Source: Alloyangia pacifica (GTDB lineage Bacteria > Pseudomonadota > Alphaproteobacteria > Rhodobacterales > Rhodobacteraceae). Taken from it: a DNA stretch of 32,518 nucleotides. The stretch lies in NCBI RefSeq assembly GCF_900116195.1, contig NZ_FOZW01000027.1:1-32518 (forward strand), read 5' to 3'. Shown piece by piece: positions 1 through 7,038 of the stretch (positions are counted from its first letter, which is position 1; each line of letters starts with the position of its first letter). The notes under the pieces were generated by a model, which saw nothing but the letters and a program-made list of their open reading frames with translations, was not told the DNA's origin and did not search any database. Made by a program: the position numbers and the translations under genes.

Positions 1-1
1 T

Positions 2-301
2 AGCCCGACGATGAGGGGCAGAGAATATCTATGGCCCGGCCGCGTTCATGATCGTCTGCACATTTCGACGCGGCAGTATGCCCGATTGGTAAAGGGCTGG
101 GTGAGCTCCATCGGGCTAGAACAGTCTGCCTATGCCACGCATTCGATGAGAAGGACAAAGGTGGCCCAAATCTACCGCAAGACCGGCAACTTGCGCGCCG
201 TCCAGTTACTGCTCGGGCATTGCAAGATGGACAGTACAGTTCGCTACCTGGGTGTGGAGTTAGAAGATGCCCTGACAATTTCCGAGGCTGTGGACCTCTG
301 A
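2..301 (+). CDS. Tyrosine recombinase (phage integrase family), C-terminal part
   Basis: The frame is open to the left edge of the window, so only the last 99 residues are seen; the ATG at 11 is probably internal. The piece carries the C-terminal half of the tyrosine recombinase catalytic core: THSMRRTK (the H-x-x-R box), LLGH about 20 residues on, and VRYLGV with the nucleophile tyrosine at 245-247. Enzymes of this family cut and rejoin DNA at short core sites through a 3'-phosphotyrosine link and usually mobilise genomic islands, prophages or integrative elements. Gene order alone does not show which side its element lies on. The tRNA-like sequence at 2610-2684 is a possible attachment-site relic, but this link is inference. 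The family call is firm; the element and the substrate are unknown. Confidence 0.85.
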   Translation, partial: SPTMRGREYLWPGRVHDRLHISTRQYARLVKGWVSSIGLEQSAYATHSMRRTKVAQIYRKTGNLRAVQLLLGHCKMDSTVRYLGVELEDALTISEAVDL

Positions 302-606
302 GAAACCGATCTCCGGACCTTGGCCATGGACAAGGCTAAGGCCCGGAGCCAGCCCAAAGTTGCCCTTCTCGTCGCGCGCGCCATGACACCCCGGCACGGA
401 GCACAGGGCGGATTTCGGACCTTCGCTGCGGTAACGATCTAATCGCCCAGAAAAGGTGGAAGCCGACATTCAGAGCGGACCAAGATCGGGGATTGTTCTG
501 CATCGCCGCAAGGCGGCACCGAGCCCACTTTACTTGATGCTGCGACACGCGCGAATGTCCGCAGTTCAGCCGACGGCCAAAAAGAACCCCAAGAATCAAA
601 ATGAAA
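302..606. other. Intergenic stretch, no gene supported
   Basis: No reading frame here has a credible ribosome binding site or recognisable protein. Frames seen on either strand are by-products of GC-rich sequence. The stretch separates the end of the integrase from the terminator of the microprotein set, which runs towards it on the other strand. Confidence 0.5.
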
Positions 607-635
607 ATGGCGACGATGCAAGTCATCGTCGCCAT
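607..635 (-). terminator. Intrinsic terminator of the microprotein set
   Basis: A perfect 12-bp stem, ATGGCGACGATG paired with CATCGTCGCCAT, closes a 5-base loop. Read on the minus strand it is followed by a T-rich tail (ATTTTCATTTT). It lies 20 bp past the stop codon of the 21-residue peptide at 655-720, exactly where the transcript of the four small genes should end. Confidence 0.7.
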
Positions 636-654
636 CCATTGCTGTTTTTCGCTT

Positions 655-720
655 CTACGAGAGGAGCTGGTAGACACCAACCCCGATCATCACGACTGCG
701 ATGTAACCGAGCGTAATCAT
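655..720 (-). CDS. 21-residue hydrophobic membrane microprotein
   Basis: A 22-codon frame begins with ATG at 720 and ends with TAG. A strong Shine-Dalgarno, AGGAG, stands six bases before the ATG. The peptide starts MITLGYIAVVMIGVGVYQLL, almost all aliphatic, long enough for one membrane-spanning helix. It is the last of four tiny frames in a row on this strand, 17 bp after the stop of the previous one, and is followed by the hairpin terminator at 607-635. I do not recognise the family. It may be a subunit-stabilising microprotein of a membrane complex, or a toxic peptide; neither is shown. The case for a real gene rests on the Shine-Dalgarno, the hydrophobicity and the context. Confidence 0.55.
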   Translation of the reverse strand: MITLGYIAVVMIGVGVYQLLS

Positions 721-737
721 GTGTTTCTCCTGTCTGT

Positions 738-788
738 TTAGAGCAGTACTTCACCGAGGTGTTGCAAAATGAAGAGGACGCTGAGCAT
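738..788 (-). CDS. 16-residue hydrophobic microprotein
   Basis: A 17-codon frame reads MLSVLFILQHLGEVLL and stops at TAA. An AGGGAGAG Shine-Dalgarno lies five bases before the ATG. The peptide is leucine-rich and amphipathic or membrane-associated, too short for a confident transmembrane call. It lies between the 18-residue frame (844-900) and the 21-residue frame (655-720). The hairpin at 809-835 sits just upstream and could separate or modulate its translation. No known family is recognised. Confidence 0.45.
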   Translation of the reverse strand: MLSVLFILQHLGEVLL

Positions 789-808
789 TGAAGCTCTCCC
801 TTGAAGGA

Positions 809-841
809 GCCCTGCGCAGAATTTCCGCGCAGGGCGTTTTT
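809..841 (+). terminator. Strong hairpin, intrinsic terminator on the plus strand
   Basis: A 9-bp perfect stem, GCCCTGCGC with GCGCAGGGC (809-817 and 827-835), is followed on the plus strand by G and five T. On the minus strand it begins eight bases after the TAA of the 18-residue frame and stands before the next Shine-Dalgarno, but there it lacks a U-run. It would stop plus-strand transcripts, for example readthrough from the integrase. On the minus strand it may act as an mRNA-stabilising or attenuating hairpin between microprotein genes. Confidence 0.6.
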
Positions 842-843
842 GG

Positions 844-900
844 TTAGTATGCGGCGACCGACCAGAGCAGGACGGTGCGGAACACAAAGAACGGAAGCAT
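844..900 (-). CDS. 18-residue hydrophobic microprotein
   Basis: A 19-codon frame reads MLPFFVFRTVLLWSVAAY and ends at TAA. AAAGGAAAG stands about five bases before the ATG, a reasonable Shine-Dalgarno. The peptide is rich in Phe, Leu, Val and Trp with a single Arg, the composition of a small membrane-inserted peptide. It is the second of the four small frames, and the hairpin at 809-835 follows its stop codon. I do not recognise it. Confidence 0.5.
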   Translation of the reverse strand: MLPFFVFRTVLLWSVAAY

Positions 901-972
901 CTCGGCTTTCCTTTCGTTTTGGTTGGTTGGTGACGGCGGGGAGAGGCAACTCCCCGACCGCCGATTAGCCAG

Positions 973-1059
973 TTAAGCCCAGTAGATGGGCGGCACCGGC
1001 AGCGGCCACGGGAACGGCCACGGAAGCGGCCAAGGCCAGTGCAGAAGTGCGTGGAACAT
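973..1059 (-). CDS. 28-residue Trp/Pro-repeat microprotein
   Basis: A 29-codon frame starts at the ATG at 1059, with AAGGAG placed eight bases upstream, and ends with TAA at 973. Its core, HWPWPLPWPFPWPLPVPP, is a run of W-P pairs with alternating aliphatic residues, so nearly a third of the peptide is proline and a fifth tryptophan. Such a chain would form an extended polyproline-type ribbon with stacked indoles, perhaps lying in the membrane interface. It is the first of four consecutive small frames on this strand. No family is recognised. It could also be a leader peptide whose translation senses proline or tryptophan supply, but no biosynthetic gene follows, so a product with its own role is preferred. 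Confidence 0.6.
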   Translation of the reverse strand: MFHALLHWPWPLPWPFPWPLPVPPIYWA

Positions 1060-1342
1060 GGTATTTCTCCTTGTGTTGGTTGCGGCCCGTCTGGGCTCAC
1101 AAGACCAATCTGGAGCTTCCCCACCGAAAGCGCCGCTCAACGCCTGACCAACTCTCGGCTAACGGCCGATCAATCATCGACCAAAGACTGACCAATCCAA
1201 AAGGATGAGAGCAATGCACGGTGCGCGGATAGGACCCTGTCTGCCAGAGCAACCCTCGCTATGGTGCATTGACGTGCCATGCAGTACGCTTCGAATAATC
1301 ACTTGATGCCTGCGCAACTAACGTCGCAGTAAAACCTACGAG
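1060..1342. promoter_or_regulatory. Divergent intergenic region with repeated CTGACCAA
   Basis: This space lies between the microprotein set (minus) and the DUF2806-like gene (plus), so it should hold both promoters. Two copies of CTGACCAA, at 1144-1151 and 1188-1195, are 44 bp apart, four helical turns. A partial copy, GACCAAA, starts at 1179. These could be operator half-sites. No convincing -35/-10 pair was found for either direction. Confidence 0.25.
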
Positions 1343-2572
1343 ATGTACGTGGCAGAAGACATTCACGAAGCCCAAAAAGGTAGTGGCCGACCACTGGTTA
1401 AGGAACGGGTCGAAAGCTGTCTCAAGGCAATACACGGTGACAAAAACTCTCCGTTCTATCAGTTATCGCAAGAGCAATTGCTTTTCGAATTCGAAGATCG
1501 TTTTCCCAAATTGCGCCTGTCTAGAGGCACTCTTCAAAACGCAAAGAACGGAAGAAATGTTCAACACCGAACAGCCCAGGCGCTCGCTGCTCTTTTTGGA
1601 TGTTCCGCTGCCTTTTTGTACGGGGACTCTAATGATACGGGACCACAACTTGTACCTGCTGATCAATTCGCTCAATCTATTGCGCCCCTAAGCGTCGAGG
1701 CATTTCAAAGTTATGTGGAAAAAATTTGCGATGCTTTGATGGACTTCAAGGAAGGCGAGAGCCAGGGCGAAGATCCTGAAAATGAGAGCGACCTCAATTT
1801 CAATCAACTTCGGAAATCACGGTTACAGCACACCATCGAGAATAATTTACTGTCATGCGATCCAAACGAACGAAATACAATATGGCAACATCTACCCAAA
1901 ATTTATTGGGAAGAAGAAGCGCGCGCTCGACAAATTGCGCTGCGGGCTAGCCATTTCCTCGATCCCGAAGAATCCATAACGAAGCCCACACAAGACTGGT
2001 TAAACTTGTTCCGACACTACGCCCCAAAGGCGGCGGATCATAGGATCATGACGCTTTGGGCGAGAGTTCTGAGCCGTGAAATAAGAAACCCTGGGTCAAT
2101 TTCACACAAGACCTTACTTACTATCCCATCGATTACATCTCGAATTGCGGCAAACCTCGTTAGATTTTCGGGCGGCCTCTTCACTATCGAAACCGTAGCT
2201 GAAAGCGTGGATGAGACGCGGAGCAGATATCTAGCCTACATACGGCCACAAGACGACAAGGGCCCAAACCATTATTTGCGATATTTTGACCTAGACTACG
2301 GAAAGGTGCTAGAGCTCGACGAGTATGGACTGATCGCCCTTTCTCACCGCGCATTGAGTATTGAGCCAGGAACCCGCTTCTCATATGGGCCGTTCGTATT
2401 TTTCGCCAAGGAGACGTTTCGTGTCAGCGTCAATACTTTAACAGCAGTCGGCGAGGAGCTCTTCCCTCTGTACGAAACCACACCTAGCTTTGAATATCTA
2501 AAGGGCGTGCACCGGTCGTTTGGGTCACACGTGTCGGCATATCGAGAACGTGCCAATCGACCGACTTCTTGA
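1343..2572 (+). CDS. DUF2806-like protein with N-terminal helix-turn-helix-like region
   Basis: A 409-residue protein. Residues about 58-95 (LSRGTLQNAKNGR then AQALAALFGCSAAFLYGD) look like a small DNA-binding helix-turn-helix. Residues about 218-290 carry the DUF2806 pattern: DWLNLF, then LWARVLSREIRNPGSIS, then KTL. DUF2806 proteins are of unknown function and common in mobile or defence-rich regions. No signal peptide or membrane segment is seen. The gene is AT-richer than the rest of the window (25 of 60 bases G/C in 1801-1860), which points to recent transfer. It stands alone, with a weak ribosome binding site before the ATG. It could be a stress or phage-sensing regulator, but that is a guess; only the domain resemblance is supported. 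Confidence 0.7.
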   Translation: MYVAEDIHEAQKGSGRPLVKERVESCLKAIHGDKNSPFYQLSQEQLLFEFEDRFPKLRLSRGTLQNAKNGRNVQHRTAQALAALFGCSAAFLYGDSNDTGPQLVPADQFAQSIAPLSVEAFQSYVEKICDALMDFKEGESQGEDPENESDLNFNQLRKSRLQHTIENNLLSCDPNERNTIWQHLPKIYWEEEARARQIALRASHFLDPEESITKPTQDWLNLFRHYAPKAADHRIMTLWARVLSREIRNPGSISHKTLLTIPSITSRIAANLVRFSGGLFTIETVAESVDETRSRYLAYIRPQDDKGPNHYLRYFDLDYGKVLELDEYGLIALSHRALSIEPGTRFSYGPFVFFAKETFRVSVNTLTAVGEELFPLYETTPSFEYLKGVHRSFGSHVSAYRERANRPTS

Positions 2573-2609
2573 CTATCTTTAAGGCTGTGTAGATCATTCA
2601 TCTGGAGAT

Positions 2610-2684
2610 GGGGCGGAGTGGAGTCGGCTTCCCAGCTGTGCATACATCACAGTGTTTTCGCAGGTTCAAATCCTGAGCGCCCCA
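2610..2684 (+). tRNA. tRNA-like element, degenerate (possible attachment-site relic)
   Basis: A 75-base stretch folds roughly as a tRNA. The acceptor pairs GGGGCG with CGCCCC; a D-arm-like TGG...CCA stem has GG in its loop; the anticodon stem CTGTG/CACAG encloses the 7-base loop CATACAT (2641-2647); and the T-arm is CAGG TTCAAAT CCTG, followed by discriminator A and CC. Against a working tRNA, the seventh acceptor pair and first T pair are mismatched, position 33 is A rather than T, and the variable loop has seven bases. Read in the normal register the anticodon would be TAC (Val). The 3' half is the typical core of integrase attachment sites, so this may be an att relic linked to the integrase at the left edge. 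The aminoacylation identity is unreliable. Confidence 0.4.
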
Positions 2685-2928
2685 CCCGAAGTGTCATGCC
2701 AGAAACTGGCCAAACCCCATACGTTTCTGTCACCGGCGAAAACGACCGTTTCTGACCGCTTTAGGTTCCTCGAAAGCAGCCTTTGGCGAAACCGCAGCGA
2801 AAGGGCGCTTTGTCCGCACAGTGTGAGCTCGCCCATGTCACGGCTTCGCAACCGCGGCGAATGGCCGGTCTCGGGAAGCTGCGCCGCAGCGGATGATGGT
2901 ATGACGGGCGTCGGGAAAGGGCAGGTTC

Positions 2929-3870
2929 TCAGGACAAAATGCCCTGAACCACGCGCGGCCGCGACAGGTATCCGACGATGCCATGGCGGTCGTCTGCTGG
3001 GTTCTTGATGTCGGATACGTTCGGGATTTCGGGCACGACATCGAAATTGGCCGCATCCAGCGGGTACAGCGCGATGGGGTCGCGGTCGTCATAATAGTTT
3101 TCCCAGCGCCCGACGCCTTCGGGGAAGGACAGTGGGGTCAGCCGGATGCGGATGGTGCGGATGCCCAGTGGGCTGCCCATGGTCAGGAACAGCGGCACGT
3201 TGCGAGGCGTGGTGCGCAGCACGTCATAGGCCACGATGGTGCCCAGCGAATGCGCCACCACGATGGTGGGCCGGTGGTCGATATAGCTGCCGACGATGCG
3301 GTTGATGTCGCGCCGGACCACGTCCTTGTTGAGATAGAGGAACACGTCGCGGGTGAAGACATCGAGGGCCGACTGTGCCAGCCGGTCGTTGCGCTGTTCC
3401 AGCGTGCGCAGGATCGCCTGTACCCATTCCCAGTTGGCGAAACCCTTGTCGGTGGAGGTTCCGTCGTAGTTTTCCTCGACTGCCGAGAGAGGGATGTCGT
3501 TGGCCTCCAGCATCTCTTCGGCTAGCGCCAGCTGGAACTTGAGGTATTCGTCCTGGCTGGCGTTGCCCTTGGAGGTGATGGCCGAGGTCGCGTTCACGTC
3601 GAACCGGTCGACCCAGTCCCCCAGCGCCCGGCCATAGAAGGGAAATACGAATTCGATATCGTCGGGCAGGGTCAGCCCCGCCGCCGCCGCGCCGTCGCGC
3701 AGGGCGGGTATCCATTCCGCGCGATTCTGGTCTTCGCTGCGGTCGGGGTGGCAGCAGCCGTGGATGATGACGATGCGTTCGGCCTGAGCGGCGGCGGCTC
3801 GGTGCGTGGGCAGGGCGGCACCGGCGGCAAGGCCCCCGAAAGCGGCGAGCAGGCTGCGTCGGTCGATCAT
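2929..3870 (-). CDS. Tat-exported alpha/beta hydrolase, lipase/esterase-like
   Basis: A 313-residue protein. The N-terminus DRRSLLAAFGGLAAGAAL is a twin-arginine type signal with a hydrophobic core and an Ala-rich cleavage region near residue 28. IVIIHGCCH (33-41) is the first strand and oxyanion loop. The nucleophile is Ser208 in VVAHSLG, followed by a conserved GSPLG. Asp264 (DDRDPI) and His296 (DDRHG) complete a Ser-Asp-His triad. The family hydrolyses ester or lipid substrates; the real substrate is unknown and the site of action is probably the periplasm. The gene follows the caspase-like gene by 26 bp with an AAGAAGGAA ribosome binding site, so the two are almost certainly co-transcribed and may act together. 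The fold is well supported. Confidence 0.85.
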   Translation of the reverse strand: MIDRRSLLAAFGGLAAGAALPTHRAAAAQAERIVIIHGCCHPDRSEDQNRAEWIPALRDGAAAAGLTLPDDIEFVFPFYGRALGDWVDRFDVNATSAITSKGNASQDEYLKFQLALAEEMLEANDIPLSAVEENYDGTSTDKGFANWEWVQAILRTLEQRNDRLAQSALDVFTRDVFLYLNKDVVRRDINRIVGSYIDHRPTIVVAHSLGTIVAYDVLRTTPRNVPLFLTMGSPLGIRTIRIRLTPLSFPEGVGRWENYYDDRDPIALYPLDAANFDVVPEIPNVSDIKNPADDRHGIVGYLSRPRVVQGILS

Positions 3871-3896
3871 GGTGGTTTCCTTCTTGTGTTCGTGCG

Positions 3897-5843
3897 TCAG
3901 CGCAATGCGCCGGATCTGACCGCATCCAGCAGGATCGCCACACCGGGTTCGGTAAACGAGGTCCAGACGGCGGGCGTGAGATAGCGCAGGGCGGCCTGCA
4001 CCGGCTCGGGCATGGCCACCCCCTTGACCGGAAGATAGGACCAGCCGTTGCGCAGCATCGGGCAGAAGGGCACGACGTTTTCCAGAAATTCTTCCCGTTC
4101 GGGCACGTTGTTTAGGGCCAACAACACGTTGTCGAAGATCGGGGCGATCTGGTTGCGGCCCGACTGAATCTCCTCAATCTCGCGCACCTCGCTCTGGATG
4201 CCGTCCTGGGCATAGCCATAGGCGGCATAGATCCCCAACGTGGGGTCGGAGAATTTCAGGAATCGCACCTGATCGGCGAAGGTTTGGCCGTCGCCTGCAG
4301 CCCTTGCGAATGAATCGTCCACGCCGAACAGGCCATCTTTCAGCGCCAGCGTAACCAGCGCCCGCAGGTCGCCGCGCCGTTGGCCAAAATCCTGGAATTC
4401 GTACCACGCATCGGATCCGGGGACAGGTTCATAGGCGATCATGCCCGCGCCCTGATCGGTGACGAAGACATGGGCGACATAGCCACGTAACAAGGCCAGC
4501 ACGCATCCGGTACCATTGTCGAAGGACAGCACGGCAGAGGCGCCTTCATCCGAGGGATCGGCGACGAAGATCTCGGCCGTGACGGGCGTTCCCTCGACGG
4601 TTTCTCCGTCGGTGATGCCGACATATCCGAATTCCACCGTGGTTCCGATGTCGGTGATCTTCCCGCCATAGATGGCGATGCCCGCGGGCGCGTTACTGAG
4701 TGGCGGGTCGCGCATCGGTGTGATCCGGCTTTGCTGCGCGCGCAGGTCGAACAGGCGTTCTTGCAGGTTGGCGTCGAACTCGGCTGTCCTGTCGGGGCCT
4801 TTGGGCGCAGCAAAGGGCACGTTTTGCCGGGCGAAGGCTTCGACGAAGACCTGGGTTCGCGAGGGTTCGCGCGCGTTGAAGCCGGGATCGGCGGAGGGAA
4901 GCTGGATCTGCATTCCTGCGGTGGCGTCAGCGAGCGAGTCAAGGGAATGCGGGCCGGCGATATAGACAGTGTCGCGCGATGGCACACGGATGAAGGGGGC
5001 GACGTTTTCGTAAAGCTGGCGATCCTTCGCGATGAGCGGCATCTGGTCTTCGAGGTATCCCCACAGTTTGCGGTTGGTGATGACCTGCCGTCCGTCCACC
5101 GCGGACAGCAAAGTATCGGGCGGGTCGGTGAATGCACCCAGGATGGCCTGTGTGAACAGGCTTTCGTATTTGTCCGAGGCCTTGGTGATAAGGGGAGAGG
5201 CGGCGGGGTCGGCCGGCACCTCGACCTCGTAGGCGGGTTTGGTGCTTTTGGCGGCGAAGAAGCGGTCTATGATCACATCCGCCGAGGGCACGTTGGGGGA
5301 CCGGAACAGCCCCGAGCCGCGCACGCGGGCCTGCGCGTCGTCCGACCGGTCGGGCAGCGACCGGCAGGCATCGCCGATGAACACGATGTTGCGGATGCGC
5401 GAGTTGAGGGCGAGCTGTTCCAGTGACTTGACGTGAATCGCCTGATCGGGGTCGCGCAGGGCATTGGGCAGCAGCCAGACGTCTTCTTTTTCGGGCGACC
5501 AGAAGCCGTGGCCGGAGAAGAAGATGACCAGCTGGGTCAGGCTGTCTTTGGCGGCGATGTCCCAGGCGCTTTGCTTGATGGGCCAGACCATGTTGGCGCG
5601 TTCCGCATCCGACAGCACCTCGTCGACATGCAGGCGCACGTCATAGCCTTCGCGCTCCAGCAGGGCGGAAAGCATGTGGGCCTGCGGTACGGGTGAACGC
5701 AGGGTGGGAAGTTTTTCGGTCTTGCTGATACCGATCACGAGCGCGGCGTGGGTGCGCGGACTGGGCGGGGCTGCGCTGGCGAGATACGGCAGCGTGGACA
5801 GAAAGGCACTTCCCGTGCCCAGGAAAGCTCGTCTTCTCATCAT
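3897..5843 (-). CDS. Tat-exported caspase-like (peptidase C14) protein
   Basis: A 648-residue protein beginning at the ATG at 5843; a TTG further upstream is possible but less likely. MMRRRAFLGTGSAFLS is a twin-arginine signal, with A-S-A-A near residue 24 for cleavage. Residues about 33-180 form a caspase/metacaspase p20 domain: THAALVIGIS strand, catalytic His112 in FFSGHGFW, and catalytic Cys160 in FIGDACRS. These proteases cut after Arg/Lys or Asp. The remaining 450 residues have no domain I can name and may serve for binding or regulation. The gene heads a two-gene operon with the exported hydrolase at 2929-3870. The Tat signal places it outside the cytoplasm, unlike caspase effectors of abortive-infection systems. 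Confidence 0.85.
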   Translation of the reverse strand: MMRRRAFLGTGSAFLSTLPYLASAAPPSPRTHAALVIGISKTEKLPTLRSPVPQAHMLSALLEREGYDVRLHVDEVLSDAERANMVWPIKQSAWDIAAKDSLTQLVIFFSGHGFWSPEKEDVWLLPNALRDPDQAIHVKSLEQLALNSRIRNIVFIGDACRSLPDRSDDAQARVRGSGLFRSPNVPSADVIIDRFFAAKSTKPAYEVEVPADPAASPLITKASDKYESLFTQAILGAFTDPPDTLLSAVDGRQVITNRKLWGYLEDQMPLIAKDRQLYENVAPFIRVPSRDTVYIAGPHSLDSLADATAGMQIQLPSADPGFNAREPSRTQVFVEAFARQNVPFAAPKGPDRTAEFDANLQERLFDLRAQQSRITPMRDPPLSNAPAGIAIYGGKITDIGTTVEFGYVGITDGETVEGTPVTAEIFVADPSDEGASAVLSFDNGTGCVLALLRGYVAHVFVTDQGAGMIAYEPVPGSDAWYEFQDFGQRRGDLRALVTLALKDGLFGVDDSFARAAGDGQTFADQVRFLKFSDPTLGIYAAYGYAQDGIQSEVREIEEIQSGRNQIAPIFDNVLLALNNVPEREEFLENVVPFCPMLRNGWSYLPVKGVAMPEPVQAALRYLTPAVWTSFTEPGVAILLDAVRSGALR

Positions 5844-5955
5844 GTAGATACTCAGGTTCAAAAAGGAATTCGGAACCGGACGGCGATCAAGACGGGATCA
5901 ACCCTAGCACGAGATCGGCCAGTTGCCTAGGCGTCTGCCGGGAGCGGGCTCGGCG

Positions 5956-6465
5956 TCAGGCGGTTCGCCAATCGCCGCGGCCGAGGCCGTCAAGGGTGCA
6001 GTCGCCCACCGACCAGCGGATTAGGCGCAGGGTGGGGTGGCTTATGGCGGCGGTCATGCGGCGCACTTGCCGGTTGCGGCCTTCGGTGATGGTCAGCTCC
6101 AGCCCGCTTTCGGGAATGGCCTTGCACACACGGATGGGCGGGGTGCGGGGCCAGAGCCATGGCGGTTCCGCCACCAGTCGCGCCTTGGCGGGGCGCGTCG
6201 AGCCGTCTTTCAGGGGCACGCCTTTACGCAAGCGGTCGAGCGCGGCCTCGTCTGGCAGGCCCTCGACCTGCAACAGATAGGTCTTGAATTTCGGATCGGC
6301 GATGCGCGCCTGAAGGCGGCCATCGTCTGTCAGCGGCAAGAGCCCCTCGCTGTCGCGATCCAGCCAGACGCCCGGCAGATCGATTTGGTCGGCCAGCGAC
6401 GGGTGCCCGCCTTCCGGGGTGAACTGGCCGAGCGCGCCATAGGGCTTGCTGAAGAGGATCAGCAT
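5956..6465 (-). CDS. rluE: RluE-type 23S rRNA pseudouridine synthase, internally shortened
   Basis: A 169-residue protein of the RsuA/RluE family, which isomerises uridine to pseudouridine in 23S rRNA (U2457 in E. coli for RluE). It starts [19 protein letters not shown], has the catalytic-Asp region [15 protein letters not shown] (Asp36), and the [14 protein letters not shown] signature near residue 128, ending with GDWRTA. The ATG at 6465 is chosen because homologues begin at this point; the frame is open upstream but that part has no family likeness, and no clear Shine-Dalgarno is seen. Two short gaps stand out against the family: the usual YPAGR before LDRDSEG is absent (PGVWLDRD is seen), and about three residues are missing after ADPKF. 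The enzyme may be altered or inactive. Confidence 0.75.
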   Translation of the reverse strand: MLILFSKPYGALGQFTPEGGHPSLADQIDLPGVWLDRDSEGLLPLTDDGRLQARIADPKFKTYLLQVEGLPDEAALDRLRKGVPLKDGSTRPAKARLVAEPPWLWPRTPPIRVCKAIPESGLELTITEGRNRQVRRMTAAISHPTLRLIRWSVGDCTLDGLGRGDWRTA

Positions 6466-7038
6466 GATCGAGTTGGCGAGCCGGGCTGCGGCAGTGCGGA
6501 CGATACCGGATCGCGGCGCTGAAGGAGACGTAACGCGCACACGGCGGAAGTGCCGTAGGGTTGTGCGTGGCCCCGTCGTTCCCAGTGCAGACCCGATCAC
6601 TGTGCGGGAACCAGCCGCGTGGTGCCGACCGACACCGCGCGAGCAAGTTCGGTGTCCAGGGACATGGGATATATTCGCCGCGCCGCCAAAGCCGAGCCAG
6701 ATCGTCACAGTGGCGCGACAGCAGGTGACCCGATTGCCCGGCCGAACGGCAGCTTTTGAAGGCTGCGGCGCAGCATCTTGACCGGCGAGCCAACGGCGGC
6801 TCTGGGCCGGTGACGTCATGATGGGGGACCATTGATCGCCCCATCGCTATGTCCGCGCACTGCGCTTTTCTGCCGCCCGCGTGGAGCGAGCCAGACGGCC
6901 GCAGGTGCCACATCAGTGAAATTTCAGGCCCGATCCGGCACGCGGATGGCTATCGAGCGCCGGACGTGGCCAAGCAGCCGTTGCGTTAGAACGCTTCGAT
7001 CTTGTCATCCGCGACGAAATCCCCCTAGTCCGCAAGCC
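6466..7038. other. Intergenic stretch, no gene supported
   Basis: About 570 bases lie between two divergent genes. Frames on both strands stay open for long distances, but none shows a family signature or a ribosome binding site. A 22-codon frame on the minus strand (6597-6665) and a 46-codon frame on the plus strand (6849-6989) were considered and not accepted. Gene debris from rearrangement is likely, given transposase-related sequence on the right. Confidence 0.4.

Noticed and set aside
549..636. Minus-strand frame with a hydrophobic stretch (MATMTCIVAIFILILG)
   Set aside because: The stretch is encoded by the 12-bp hairpin and its T-rich tail; it has no Shine-Dalgarno and continues into sequence without any membrane or domain logic.
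2687..2928. Possible repeated fossil sequence around 2760-2830 and 540-580 (phrases such as GCGAAAGGGCG, TGTCCGCA)
   Set aside because: The shared words are short and could be chance; no alignable repeat was established.
6597..6665. 22-codon minus-strand frame starting [11 protein letters not shown]
   Set aside because: No ribosome binding site, no neighbours in an operon, and no recognised family; may be a trimmed gene start but this cannot be shown.
6849..6989. 46-codon plus-strand frame with several Cys and Pro
   Set aside because: No ribosome binding site and no family likeness; the frame is probably chance in GC-rich debris.
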